Shown here: positions 24,349 through 32,659 of the stretch, piece by piece
Layout of the letters: each line of letters opens with the position of its first letter
Numbering within the stretch: the stretch's first letter is position 1
From: Kordia jejudonensis
GTDB taxonomy: Bacteria; Bacteroidota; Bacteroidia; Flavobacteriales; Flavobacteriaceae
Assembly: GCF_001005315.1 (NCBI RefSeq)
Contig: NZ_LBMG01000027.1
Coordinates: 1-64,000, forward strand
Direction: 5' to 3'
DNA: 64,000 bases
Program-made: the position numbers and the translations under genes
The notes under the pieces: model-generated
Database searches by the model: none
The model's input: the letters and a program-made list of their open reading frames with translations, nothing else
Told to the model about the DNA's origin: nothing

Positions 24349-26452
24349 TAATATAATTCCAAATATTTTTATGTTTTACCAATTGCGCATAGGTATATCG
24401 AACAGCTTTGTGTGCTTCCAATGTCAAACTCGGATCTGCTTTTAAGACTTGTAATGCGTAGTAACGAGCCGTTTTTAGAATATCATTATCCTTTACAATA
24501 TCTGCGATTTTTAAGTTTAAAACGCCACTTTGTTGTGTTCCCATAATATTTCCAGGACCGCGAAGTTTCAAATCGACTTCCGCAATTTCAAAACCGTCAC
24601 TTGTACGAACCATCGTTTCCAAACGTGTTTTTCCGTCGGCACTTAGTTTGTGACTCGTCATGAGAATACAAAAACTCTGTTCGGCACCACGACCAACACG
24701 ACCGCGCAATTGATGCAATTGTGACAATCCGAAACGTTCGGCACTTTCAATAATCATTACAGACGCATTGGGAACATTTACTCCAACTTCAATAACCGTT
24801 GTAGCGACCATAATTTGCGTTTCGCCTTTGATAAAACGATTCATTTCAAAATCTTTATCTGCAGGTTTCATCTTTCCATGTACAATAGAAATTTGATACT
24901 TCGGCATCGGAAATTCTCTAGAAATACTTTCGTAACCATCCATCAAATCTTTATAATCCAATTGTTCCGATTCTTGAATAAGCGGATATACAATATAAAT
25001 TTGCCTGCCTTTATCAATTTCATCACGAATAAATCTGAACACCTTTAAACGATTGCTATCATAACGATGGACAGTTTTAATGGCTTTTCTGCCAGGTGGC
25101 AATTCATCAATCACAGAAACATCCAAATCGCCATACAAACTCATCGCAAGCGTTCTCGGAATTGGAGTGGCTGTCATAACCAAAATATGTGGTGGAAAGG
25201 TATTTTTGTGCCAAAGTTTAGCACGTTGCGCTACACCAAAACGATGTTGTTCATCAATAATTGCCAAACCAAGATTTTTAAACTTCACTTTATCTTCTAA
25301 AACGGCATGTGTTCCAATAAGAATGTGCAACGAACCATCTTCTAACATTTCATGAATCACACGTCTGTCTTTCGTTTTCACGGAACCTGTCAATAATTTT
25401 ACGTGTAATCCTAACGGTTCAACCAATTCCATAATTCCGTTGTAATGTTGGATGGCAAGAATTTCCGTTGGCGCCATGATACACGCTTGAAAATCGTTAT
25501 CAATAGCTAATAACATAGACATCAGCGCGACAATTGTTTTTCCTGAACCTACATCTCCTTGCAACAAACGATTCATTTGTGCATTGCTACCCAAATCGTT
25601 TCGAATTTCCTTAATTACACGTTTTTGCGCGTTGGTCAATTCAAAAGGTAAGTGATTTGCGTAGAATTCATTAAACTTTTCGCCAACTTGATCAAACGGA
25701 AATCCTTTAATTTTACTTTTATGGATGAGGTTTTTGGTAATCAGTTGTATTTGAATGTAAAAAAGTTCTTCAAATTTTAAGCGATATTGCGCTTTTGCCA
25801 ATAATTCTTGACTTTTCGGAAAGTGAATGTTGAATAAGGCTTCACTTTTGGAAATCAATTTGAGTTCATTTAAAATCGTTGGTGGCAAGGTTTCATAAAA
25901 TTGCGTGCGCGATTCTACAAATAATTGTTGCATCAACTTATTGATAACTCTGTTGGTAATGCCTTTATTGTTGAGTTTTTCCGTAGACGGATACACAGGT
26001 TGCATCGCCGTTCGTAAGCTTTGCTCATGTTCTTTGAGTAATTCCATTTCTGGATGTGGCATAGAAAATAACCCGTTGAACCAATTCGTTTTTCCAAAAA
26101 TTACATACGGTGTATTGAGTTTTATGCTGTCTTTAATCCATTTGTGTCCACGAAACCACACCAATTCCATTTCGCCAGTTCCGTCTGTAAATGTGGCGAC
26201 CAATCGTTTACCACGTTGTTGTTGCACCATTTTTAGATGCACAATCTTACCAACGACTTGTACTTCGGAAGAATTTCGTTGCAGTTCGTTAATTTTAAAA
26301 TAACGTGTTTTATCAATATACCGATTTGGAAACAGGTTGATAAAATCTTGATAGGTATGTATTCCCAACTCTTTACGAAGCAAATCGGCACGGTTAGGAC
26401 CAACGCCTTTCAGGTAATCTATAGGAGTTTGTAATACATTCTGATTCATCAA
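24344..26452 (-). CDS. recG: ATP-dependent DNA helicase RecG
   Basis: A 702-aa cytoplasmic helicase, full length. It remodels stalled replication forks and branched recombination intermediates. The N-terminal part has a helix-hairpin-helix-like start (YLKGVGPNRADLL) and the wedge OB-fold (about 60-130). Walker A is GDVGSGKT (299-306), followed by the DEQH box (AIIDEQHRFGV), TATPIPRTLA, and the C-terminal helicase lobe with QLHQLRGRVGRG. The start MMNQNVLQTP has an equivalent second methionine. It is monocistronic. The 3' end runs into a short direct repeat. Confidence 0.97.
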   Translation of the reverse strand: MMNQNVLQTPIDYLKGVGPNRADLLRKELGIHTYQDFINLFPNRYIDKTRYFKINELQRNSSEVQVVGKIVHLKMVQQQRGKRLVATFTDGTGEMELVWFRGHKWIKDSIKLNTPYVIFGKTNWFNGLFSMPHPEMELLKEHEQSLRTAMQPVYPSTEKLNNKGITNRVINKLMQQLFVESRTQFYETLPPTILNELKLISKSEALFNIHFPKSQELLAKAQYRLKFEELFYIQIQLITKNLIHKSKIKGFPFDQVGEKFNEFYANHLPFELTNAQKRVIKEIRNDLGSNAQMNRLLQGDVGSGKTIVALMSMLLAIDNDFQACIMAPTEILAIQHYNGIMELVEPLGLHVKLLTGSVKTKDRRVIHEMLEDGSLHILIGTHAVLEDKVKFKNLGLAIIDEQHRFGVAQRAKLWHKNTFPPHILVMTATPIPRTLAMSLYGDLDVSVIDELPPGRKAIKTVHRYDSNRLKVFRFIRDEIDKGRQIYIVYPLIQESEQLDYKDLMDGYESISREFPMPKYQISIVHGKMKPADKDFEMNRFIKGETQIMVATTVIEVGVNVPNASVMIIESAERFGLSQLHQLRGRVGRGAEQSFCILMTSHKLSADGKTRLETMVRTSDGFEIAEVDLKLRGPGNIMGTQQSGVLNLKIADIVKDNDILKTARYYALQVLKADPSLTLEAHKAVRYTYAQLVKHKNIWNYIS

Positions 26453-26665
26453 TTCAAAAATAAACTTTTTGATTGAAAAATTAAACGATTTAAAGATTGA
26501 AATACTAAGGAATTCAAAACTTTGCTTTGCTTCTGAATTAATGATTCATTATACTTTACAACCATTATACGTACTTATCCGCATCTTCTAAACAATTCTA
26601 ACAGTTTTCATAAAGTACGTAATTTCTACCTTAAAAAAAGTTATGAATCGTACGACATTTGTACT

Positions 26666-26713
26666 GTAATCAAAAGCAAAAATCGATTCAGTAGCTACTA
26701 CCATTTTGATTAC
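26666..26713. promoter_or_regulatory. 10-bp inverted repeat upstream of the DUF1842-like gene
   Basis: GTAATCAAAA (26666-26675) and TTTTGATTAC (26704-26713) are perfect complements with a 28-bp spacer, ending 46 bases before the gene start. It could be a paired operator. The 307-base gap 26453-26759 holds nothing else recognised. Confidence 0.4.
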
Positions 26714-26759
26714 AAGGCGTCATCCGAAAAGCCATTTTTAAACAGAGTAGGAATTTTAA

Positions 26760-27146
26760 ATGATAAAAATTATGTCAACTTTAATCATAAGAGGTACAAT
26801 GGGAAGTACCGTAGACTTAAATTCCCCAATTGTAAAATTCAATTTAACTGCTGATCCTGAATCACACAAAGTTCATGGAAGTGTAGAAGTAACTTTAGGG
26901 AATCCAGAAGATAAACCCTATAAAGGAAACATTACTGGCACATTGTATGCGACAGGCTTTAAACAATTTGATAAAATCGTAGCGATACAAGGATATTTAC
27001 CATCTAATAATCCAATTACACCAATACAGTTTGGTTTTAATGCCAATATGGGATTAGAATCTGATGGCGATGGCGTTGGAGGTTTTAATTTCAAAGGAGA
27101 ACACTATGAAAACCTTCCAATAACGTATAAAAGTATGGAGTTATAA
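26760..27146 (+). CDS. DUF1842-like small soluble protein
   Basis: A 128-aa beta-rich protein, with no signal peptide. The pattern IVKFNLTADPESHKVHGSVEVT followed by a second strand set (NITGTLYATGFKQFDKIVAI) resembles DUF1842; the match is from memory and moderate. An alternative start at 26772 (MSTLIIRG) is possible and perhaps better, as it removes the odd MIKI extension. It converges with the GlsB-like gene, with a terminator between. Confidence 0.6.
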   Translation: MIKIMSTLIIRGTMGSTVDLNSPIVKFNLTADPESHKVHGSVEVTLGNPEDKPYKGNITGTLYATGFKQFDKIVAIQGYLPSNNPITPIQFGFNANMGLESDGDGVGGFNFKGEHYENLPITYKSMEL

Positions 27147-27164
27147 GATGAAATTTGTATGCTG

Positions 27165-27210
27165 AAAACCAATATCATTTCCTATCGAATAAGTTATGAT
27201 ATTGGTTTTT
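27165..27210. terminator. Terminator between convergent genes
   Basis: AAAACCAATATCAT pairs with ATGATATTGGTTTT around a 17-base loop, with A/T runs on either side. Confidence 0.75.
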
Positions 27211-27223
27211 ATAGTTTTTAAAA

Positions 27224-27469
27224 TCATTTCTTTTTGAGAAGATTTGCAATTAATAAAATAATGGAAGCACCAACTGCGCCTTTTAGAATATCGCCGAGAA
27301 TACCACTGGCAAACCTAACATCTAGTTTTCCAAACAACCATCCAGCTAGAACGCCACCTAGAATTCCAAGTATAATATTAATTAATAATCCAAATCCGCC
27401 ACCTTTCATTAGTTTTCCAGCGAGCCAACCAGCCACAGCTCCGATGAATAAAGAATAAAGTAATCCCAT
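27224..27469 (-). CDS. GlsB/YeaQ/YmgE family stress-response membrane protein
   Basis: An 81-aa, very hydrophobic protein with three membrane helices and glycine motifs typical of this family (GAVAGWLAGKLMKGGGFGLL, GILGGVLAGWLFG, KGAVGASIILLIANLLKKK). Members are small inner-membrane proteins often induced by stress; the biochemical role is unclear. It is full length. The start at 27469 gives the usual MGLLYSLFIG. Confidence 0.92.
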   Translation of the reverse strand: MGLLYSLFIGAVAGWLAGKLMKGGGFGLLINIILGILGGVLAGWLFGKLDVRFASGILGDILKGAVGASIILLIANLLKKK

Positions 27470-27699
27470 AGTGTTAAATGTTTACATTGATTTTAAAGGT
27501 AGCGAAATATCATGAGTTCAACATGAACAATACGCTTTCTTTTGTAAACTTATTCTATTCGCATGACAGAAATTATGCACTTTTACTACGCTTTTTTTCA
27601 GTTTATCGAAATAAACTTCTTTTAATCTTTGAATACAATTAGTGCCTGTAAAAAGATAAAAATATTCTCTATTTTAGGAAAGAACTACAAAATATAATT

Positions 27700-27873
27700 A
27701 TGTTATCAAAAATTTTAAAAATTAAAGACGTTAGAGTTTTAAGTAAGAAAGAAACAAGAAGTGTATTGGGTGGCGTATGTAAACCTTGTATAAGAATACC
27801 AGGAAGCGGACCAATGTCAGCAGATCAGATTGCAGCTTGTAAAGCTTGTCAAAAGAAGAATGAACTTTCTTAA
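27700..27873 (+). CDS. Double-glycine-leader small peptide 3 with twin CxxC
   Basis: A 57-aa gene too short for routine calling. The leader MLSKILKIKDVRVLSKKETR ends in VLGG with Gly-Gly at 24-25, the same position as in peptides 1 and 2 at 6123 and 6410. The core differs: VCKPC (C27, C30), a Gly/Pro-rich middle, then ACKAC (C47, C50), giving CxxC-x16-CxxC. The paired CxxC could bind a metal or form disulfides. A terminator follows at 27902. The upstream dyad box of peptides 1 and 2 is not present here, so regulation differs. No exporter or modification gene is nearby. Confidence 0.8.
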   Translation: MLSKILKIKDVRVLSKKETRSVLGGVCKPCIRIPGSGPMSADQIAACKACQKKNELS

Positions 27874-27901
27874 TCGTGTAGAAACTTTCACAAAATGTAT
27901 C

Positions 27902-27938
27902 AAAGGTTTATTGTAAAGTATTGCAGTAAACCTTTTTT
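27902..27938 (+). terminator. Terminator of peptide 3
   Basis: AAAGGTTTA pairs with TAAACCTTT and is followed by T, 28 bases after the stop codon. It supports peptide 3 as an independent transcript. Confidence 0.75.
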
Positions 27939-28044
27939 AGTACTTCAAAATGTAGCAATTTTCTAAACAACGAATACATCAAATTAAGATCGAAATAAGC
28001 TAATCATAAAACGGATTGCGTTAACTCACAATGGTGTCAAAAAG

Positions 28045-28052
28045 TATATTTG
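28045..28052 (+). promoter_or_regulatory. Putative -7 box of the TPP enzyme operon
   Basis: TATATTTG fits TAnnTTTG and lies 58 bases before the start codon at 28111. The nearest upstream TTG is too distant for a standard -33 box. Confidence 0.4.
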
Positions 28053-28110
28053 TGTCATAAACTGTAGATCAACAATTTATTTGCAGTAAAAAATAAACAG
28101 AAATCACTAC

Positions 28111-29769
28111 ATGAAAGCATCCGATCTCTTTGTAAAAGCATTAGAAAAAGAAGGCGTAGAATACGTATTTGGCTTGCCAGGCGAAGAAAACCTAGACATT
28201 TTAGACTCCATTCGAAAATCAGATAAAATCAAATTTGTCCTTACACGTCACGAACAAGGTGCAGGTTTTATGGCAGCAACTTACGGAAGACTCACAGGAA
28301 AAGCAGGAGTTTGTATGTCAACACTAGGTCCAGGAGCCACCAATATGGTAACGCCTGCAGCGTATGCACAACTAGGCGCAATGCCTTTAGTGATTATTTC
28401 TGGACAAAAACCTATCAAAAAAAGTAAACAAGGGAATTTTCAAATCATAGATGTGGTTGAAATGATGAAACCCTTGACAAAATTTACAGAACAAGTTACC
28501 AATGGAGACAAAATAACAGCAATAACACGAGAAGCGTTCCGATTGGCACAAGAAGAACGTCCAGGTGCTGTACATATTGAATTTCCAGAAGATATTGCCA
28601 AAGAAGAAGTTGAAAACCCTCAACTATTTGAAGTTGTTACTATAGAAATGCCGCACGCAACTCCAAATGCTATTCGTAAAGCAAGCGAAATCATTAAAGC
28701 TTCTAAAATGCCGTTGCTTTTAATTGGAGCTGGAGCGAACAGAAAAAGCGCGTGTGCAGCGTTGAAAAGATTTGTAGATACGATCGGAATTCCATTTTTT
28801 AATACACAAATGGGCAAAGGAATCATTGATGAGCGTCATCCTTTATACATAGGAACCGCCGCTTTATCAGATAACGATTTCGTTCATGAAGCAATCAAAA
28901 ATGCAGATGTAATTATAAATGTTGGACATGATACTATTGAAAAACCACCATTTTTTATGCATCCTGATGACGAACGAAACGTAATTCATCTAAACTTCTT
29001 TCCAGCTGAAATTGATGAGGTTTACTTTCCACAACTAAATGTCATTGGAGATATTTCAACAAGTATAAACTCACTCACGGAATCGTTGCAACCAATTGCA
29101 AAATCTTGGAATACAGATTTCTTCATGAACATAAAAGAACACGTACAAAAACGCTTGTCTAAATATGAAGAAGATGATCGTTTTCCGATCCTTCCACAAC
29201 GTTCGGTAAAAGTAATCCGCGATATGTTACCCGATGACGGAATTGTAACGTTAGACAATGGAATTTACAAAATATGGTTTGCCCGAAATTATCCTGCATA
29301 TGTAGCAAACGGATTATTGTTAGACAATGCGCTGGCAACCATGAGCGCAGGTTTGCCTTCAGCGATGATGGTGAGCGAATTATATCCTGATAAAAAAGTA
29401 GTTTCCATTAATGGTGATGGCGGATTTATGATGAATTCACAAGAACTTGAAACAGCAGTTCGACTCAACTTGAATCTTGTTGTAATTATCTTGAATGATA
29501 ACGCTTACGGGATGATTCAGTGGAAACAAGAAAAAGAAAACTTAGACAAATACAGTCTCGATTTTAACAATCCAGATTTTGTAAAATATGCCGAAAGTTT
29601 CGGTGCTAAAGGATACAGACCAGAATCGGTTTCTGACTTCAAACGCGATTTGGAAACTTCATTGCAAACAGATGGTGTGCATCTTATTGATTTGGCGGTA
29701 GATTACTCGTTGAATCATGAAATTTTAAACGTATTACTCAAGGAATATTCAGAAGATATCAAAAAATAA
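28111..29769 (+). CDS. TPP-dependent enzyme, acetolactate synthase family (possible 2-oxoglutarate decarboxylase)
   Basis: A 552-aa cytoplasmic ThDP enzyme. The N-terminal PYR domain has GLPGEEN and catalytic E48 in TRHEQGAGFMA. The central domain (about 190-325) and the C-terminal PP domain follow, with the ThDP/Mg motif GDGGFMMN (435-442) to N462. It would usually be annotated as acetolactate synthase large subunit. However, no small regulatory subunit or other branched-chain gene is near. Instead the next gene, 6 bases on, is a succinate-semialdehyde dehydrogenase. In Synechococcus PCC 7002 an equivalent pair, misannotated the same way, encodes 2-oxoglutarate decarboxylase plus the dehydrogenase. 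That function is an inference here; acetolactate synthase remains possible. Confidence 0.9.
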   Translation: MKASDLFVKALEKEGVEYVFGLPGEENLDILDSIRKSDKIKFVLTRHEQGAGFMAATYGRLTGKAGVCMSTLGPGATNMVTPAAYAQLGAMPLVIISGQKPIKKSKQGNFQIIDVVEMMKPLTKFTEQVTNGDKITAITREAFRLAQEERPGAVHIEFPEDIAKEEVENPQLFEVVTIEMPHATPNAIRKASEIIKASKMPLLLIGAGANRKSACAALKRFVDTIGIPFFNTQMGKGIIDERHPLYIGTAALSDNDFVHEAIKNADVIINVGHDTIEKPPFFMHPDDERNVIHLNFFPAEIDEVYFPQLNVIGDISTSINSLTESLQPIAKSWNTDFFMNIKEHVQKRLSKYEEDDRFPILPQRSVKVIRDMLPDDGIVTLDNGIYKIWFARNYPAYVANGLLLDNALATMSAGLPSAMMVSELYPDKKVVSINGDGGFMMNSQELETAVRLNLNLVVIILNDNAYGMIQWKQEKENLDKYSLDFNNPDFVKYAESFGAKGYRPESVSDFKRDLETSLQTDGVHLIDLAVDYSLNHEILNVLLKEYSEDIKK

Positions 29770-29775
29770 AAAACG

Positions 29776-31143
29776 ATGGAAAAAACAAAAACTATAAATC
29801 CTGCTACAGGAGAAGAAATAGCTTCATACGATAGAATATCTGCGGAAGCGGCCAAAGAAAAAATAGCCAAAGCAAACGAAGTATTCCTATCATGGAAACA
29901 AACCAGTTTTGAAGAGCGTGCAAAATTGATGCATGCACTTGCGGATATATTTGAAGATAAAAAAGAAGAATACGCATTATTGGCTACCCGTGAAATGGGG
30001 AAAATTATTGCGCAATCGGAAAGTGAAGTTGAAAAATGCGCTCGAATTTGTCGCTACTACGCAGATAATGCCGCGTCACTGTTAGCAAATGTTTCTGTAG
30101 ATACGGAAGCTTCAAAAAGTTATGTAACGTTTCAGCCGTTAGGTGTATTATTGGCAGTAATGCCTTGGAATTTTCCATTCTACCAAGTCATCCGATTTGC
30201 GGCTCCAGCTTTAATGGCAGGAAATACATGTGTGTTAAAACATGCGTCAAATGTGCAAGGATGCGCGTTTAAATTGCAAGAAATCATAGAAGCAGCAGGA
30301 TTTCCAAAAGGAATATTTTCAAACCTAAATATCGATTCTGAAGCTGTAAAAGAAGTCATCGAAAACAAACATATAAAAGCGGTAACCTTAACGGGAAGTG
30401 AGCCAGCAGGACGTTCTGTGGCATCAATTGCAGGAGAAAATTTAAAGAAAACTGTCATGGAATTAGGCGGAAGCGATGCGTATATTTTTCTTGAAGATGC
30501 AGATTTGGATAAAGCTACTGATTTAGCCGTTTTTGGACGATTGCAAAATAATGGACAAACCTGTATTGCGGCAAAACGTTTTGTGGTGTTAGAAGAAATT
30601 TACGAAGAATTTCTTGAAAAATTCACAGAAAAAATGAAGGCTAAAAAAATGGGCGAGCCAACGGACGAAGACGTATTTTTAGGACCAATGGCACGTGCCG
30701 ATTTGCGTGACGAATTACACGAACAAGTCGAAAAAAGTGTATCACAAGGCGCACGATTGGTAATTGGTGGAGAAATTCCTGATGAAAAAGGAGCATATTA
30801 TCCAGCAACTATTTTGGCAGAAGTTACACCAGGAATGGAAGCATTTGACAATGAACTTTTTGGACCTGTGGCTTCGGTAATAAAAGCGAAAGATGCAAAA
30901 CATGCTGTAGAACTTGCAAATAATTCTTCTTTCGGATTAGGTTCAGGTGTCATTACTAATGATACAAAACGCGGAGAGGAAATTGCACTGCAACTTGAAG
31001 CAGGAAACAGTTTTGTAAACAAACTTGTGGTTTCGGATCCACGAATGCCTTTTGGTGGAATCAAAAATAGCGGATACGGTCGTGAACTTTCAGGCTACGG
31101 AATTAGAGAATTTACAAATACAAAATCTGTTTGGATAGATTAA
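29776..31143 (+). CDS. NAD(P)-dependent succinate-semialdehyde dehydrogenase
   Basis: A 455-aa aldehyde dehydrogenase of the Sad/GabD type, which oxidises succinate semialdehyde to succinate. Catalytic residues are E229 (VMELGGSD) and C263 (NNGQTCIAAKR). The cofactor region is PWNFPFYQ, and FGPVASV and PFGGIKNSGYGREL are present. Length is usual for the short SSADH branch. It is co-transcribed with the TPP enzyme (6-base gap) and followed by a terminator at 31189. The coupling suggests it removes the aldehyde made by its neighbour. Confidence 0.92.
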   Translation: MEKTKTINPATGEEIASYDRISAEAAKEKIAKANEVFLSWKQTSFEERAKLMHALADIFEDKKEEYALLATREMGKIIAQSESEVEKCARICRYYADNAASLLANVSVDTEASKSYVTFQPLGVLLAVMPWNFPFYQVIRFAAPALMAGNTCVLKHASNVQGCAFKLQEIIEAAGFPKGIFSNLNIDSEAVKEVIENKHIKAVTLTGSEPAGRSVASIAGENLKKTVMELGGSDAYIFLEDADLDKATDLAVFGRLQNNGQTCIAAKRFVVLEEIYEEFLEKFTEKMKAKKMGEPTDEDVFLGPMARADLRDELHEQVEKSVSQGARLVIGGEIPDEKGAYYPATILAEVTPGMEAFDNELFGPVASVIKAKDAKHAVELANNSSFGLGSGVITNDTKRGEEIALQLEAGNSFVNKLVVSDPRMPFGGIKNSGYGRELSGYGIREFTNTKSVWID

Positions 31144-31188
31144 CAAGTAAAATATAATAAACTTAATAAAGAATTCATTTTTAAGACA

Positions 31189-31227
31189 TAATAAAGCCGA
31201 GATCAATACGATTTCGGCTTTATTTTT
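31189..31227. terminator. Terminator between convergent genes
   Basis: TAAAGCCGA pairs with TCGGCTTTA around a 12-base loop, with flanking T and A runs. It serves the SSADH operon and possibly the SDR gene on the other strand. Confidence 0.85.
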
Positions 31228-31307
31228 ATAAATATTTATGATGTGTAAAATTCAAAAATTTTTTGTGAATATAACTTGAAAATACGAACTTCTCATAAAC
31301 TCACAAA

Positions 31308-32063
31308 CTAAAGCTTTGGTTGTCCATTCGAAGCTGTCAATCCGCCATCCACAGGAACAATTGTTCCAGTCATAAATCGTGCATCATCACTTGCTAAAAA
31401 TGCGATTACATCGGCAACTTCTTCTGGTTTTCCAGCGCGTTGCATTGCAATTCGTTTTTTAAATTCGGTCATCGTTTTATCATCTTCCATGACTCCAGAA
31501 GCCATTTCTGTATCGGTTAGACTTGGCGCTACCGCATTGATACGAACTCCTTTTGGCGCAAAATCTAACGCAAGTGCTCTTGTCAACTGCGAAACTGCTC
31601 CTTTAGTGGCATCATAAGCAAATGCGCCCCAATCGCCACCCAAACCAGAAACTGAAGAAACGTTGATCACAGAACCTTTACTTTTTTCTAAATGTTTAGC
31701 AGCATTTTTAATGGTTAAAAATGGTCCTGTAGCGTTGATTGCTAATTGTTTGTTCCAATCTTCCAGTGAAACTTCATCAATAGTTCCACCTACGAAAATG
31801 GCAGCATTGTTGATCAATACATCTACGCGATCATAGGTATCAACTGTTTTATTGATTAGATTTTCCACATCTTCAGGTTTTGACATATCGCCCGAAATAA
31901 CCAACGCTTGCTCTTTTCCAATTTCTTCGGCTACATCATTCAATTTACTTTCCGTACGTCCATTCAAAACGACATGATAGCCATCGTTAGCAAAACGTTT
32001 TGCAGCAGCTTTTCCAATTCCTGAACCTGCGCCAGTAATAATGGCAACTTTTTTATTTTCCAT
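31308..32063 (-). CDS. Short-chain dehydrogenase/reductase (glucose 1-dehydrogenase-like)
   Basis: A 251-aa classical SDR oxidoreductase with Rossmann motif TGAGSGIG (residues 10-17), NNAA (about 87-90), the active-site serine in INVSSVSG, YDATK in place of the usual YxxxK (consistent spacing), and the PVDGGLTA end. It reduces or oxidises a carbonyl/alcohol with NAD(P); the substrate cannot be told. It converges with the SSADH gene. Confidence 0.9.
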   Translation of the reverse strand: MENKKVAIITGAGSGIGKAAAKRFANDGYHVVLNGRTESKLNDVAEEIGKEQALVISGDMSKPEDVENLINKTVDTYDRVDVLINNAAIFVGGTIDEVSLEDWNKQLAINATGPFLTIKNAAKHLEKSKGSVINVSSVSGLGGDWGAFAYDATKGAVSQLTRALALDFAPKGVRINAVAPSLTDTEMASGVMEDDKTMTEFKKRIAMQRAGKPEEVADVIAFLASDDARFMTGTIVPVDGGLTASNGQPKL

Positions 32064-32251
32064 AGATTTTTCTTTTAATTTTTACACATAAAAGTATTGT
32101 AAAAACCCATATTTAGTGTGTGCAATCACGTTTTTTATTGACTGATTTGACTGTTTTTTAGTCGTAACTTTCAGTAGCTGGAAAAGTTTTCAAAATTTAT
32201 GATTCAAGATGTACACTGAACAGTTATTAAATTCTAAAGTTAAAAACCAAT

Positions 32252-32602
32252 TCAATTAAACCAAACAGCATATCCTTTTCTACGGAGTTCTAAAGCAAGT
32301 ATTTTTTCCATTTGTAAAGCTTGATGTCGCGTTGGTAACGGATCAATATGGTTGTACAAACTTGGACGTAAATACATGCCATATTTCTCAACAATAGTTG
32401 ACGAAAGCTTGTGTCCTTTTTTGTTGCGATGGCCTTTTTTATGTTGTAGGAAACGTTCTTTTGGTGTTTTACTCGTCATGCCAACATATACACATTCCAA
32501 TACGCCATTAAATTGCGGATTTGCCAAACGAAACTTCGTGTTTTCCGAAAATACACGTTTGGAAAGTTCTATAACATAGATGCGATATTCTGTTCGAGGC
32601 AT
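32252..32602 (-). CDS. GIY-YIG-like nuclease domain protein
   Basis: A 116-aa protein, a single domain. YVIEL (8-12) and VYVGMTSKTPKERFLQHKKG (about 39-58) occupy the places of the GIY and YIG strands and the catalytic arginine, and a late glutamate in QMEKILALELRRKGYAVWFN fits the metal ligand. The GIY motif itself is divergent (YVI), and the loop between the strands is longer than usual, so activity is uncertain. The gene lies between the SDR gene (190 bases to its left) and the M20 gene. Confidence 0.65.
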   Translation of the reverse strand: MPRTEYRIYVIELSKRVFSENTKFRLANPQFNGVLECVYVGMTSKTPKERFLQHKKGHRNKKGHKLSSTIVEKYGMYLRPSLYNHIDPLPTRHQALQMEKILALELRRKGYAVWFN

Positions 32603-32659
32603 ATTTTTTCGGTGTTAGGTCTTTGTTTTTTTGGGTTTTTAACTGTTCAATGATCTAAA

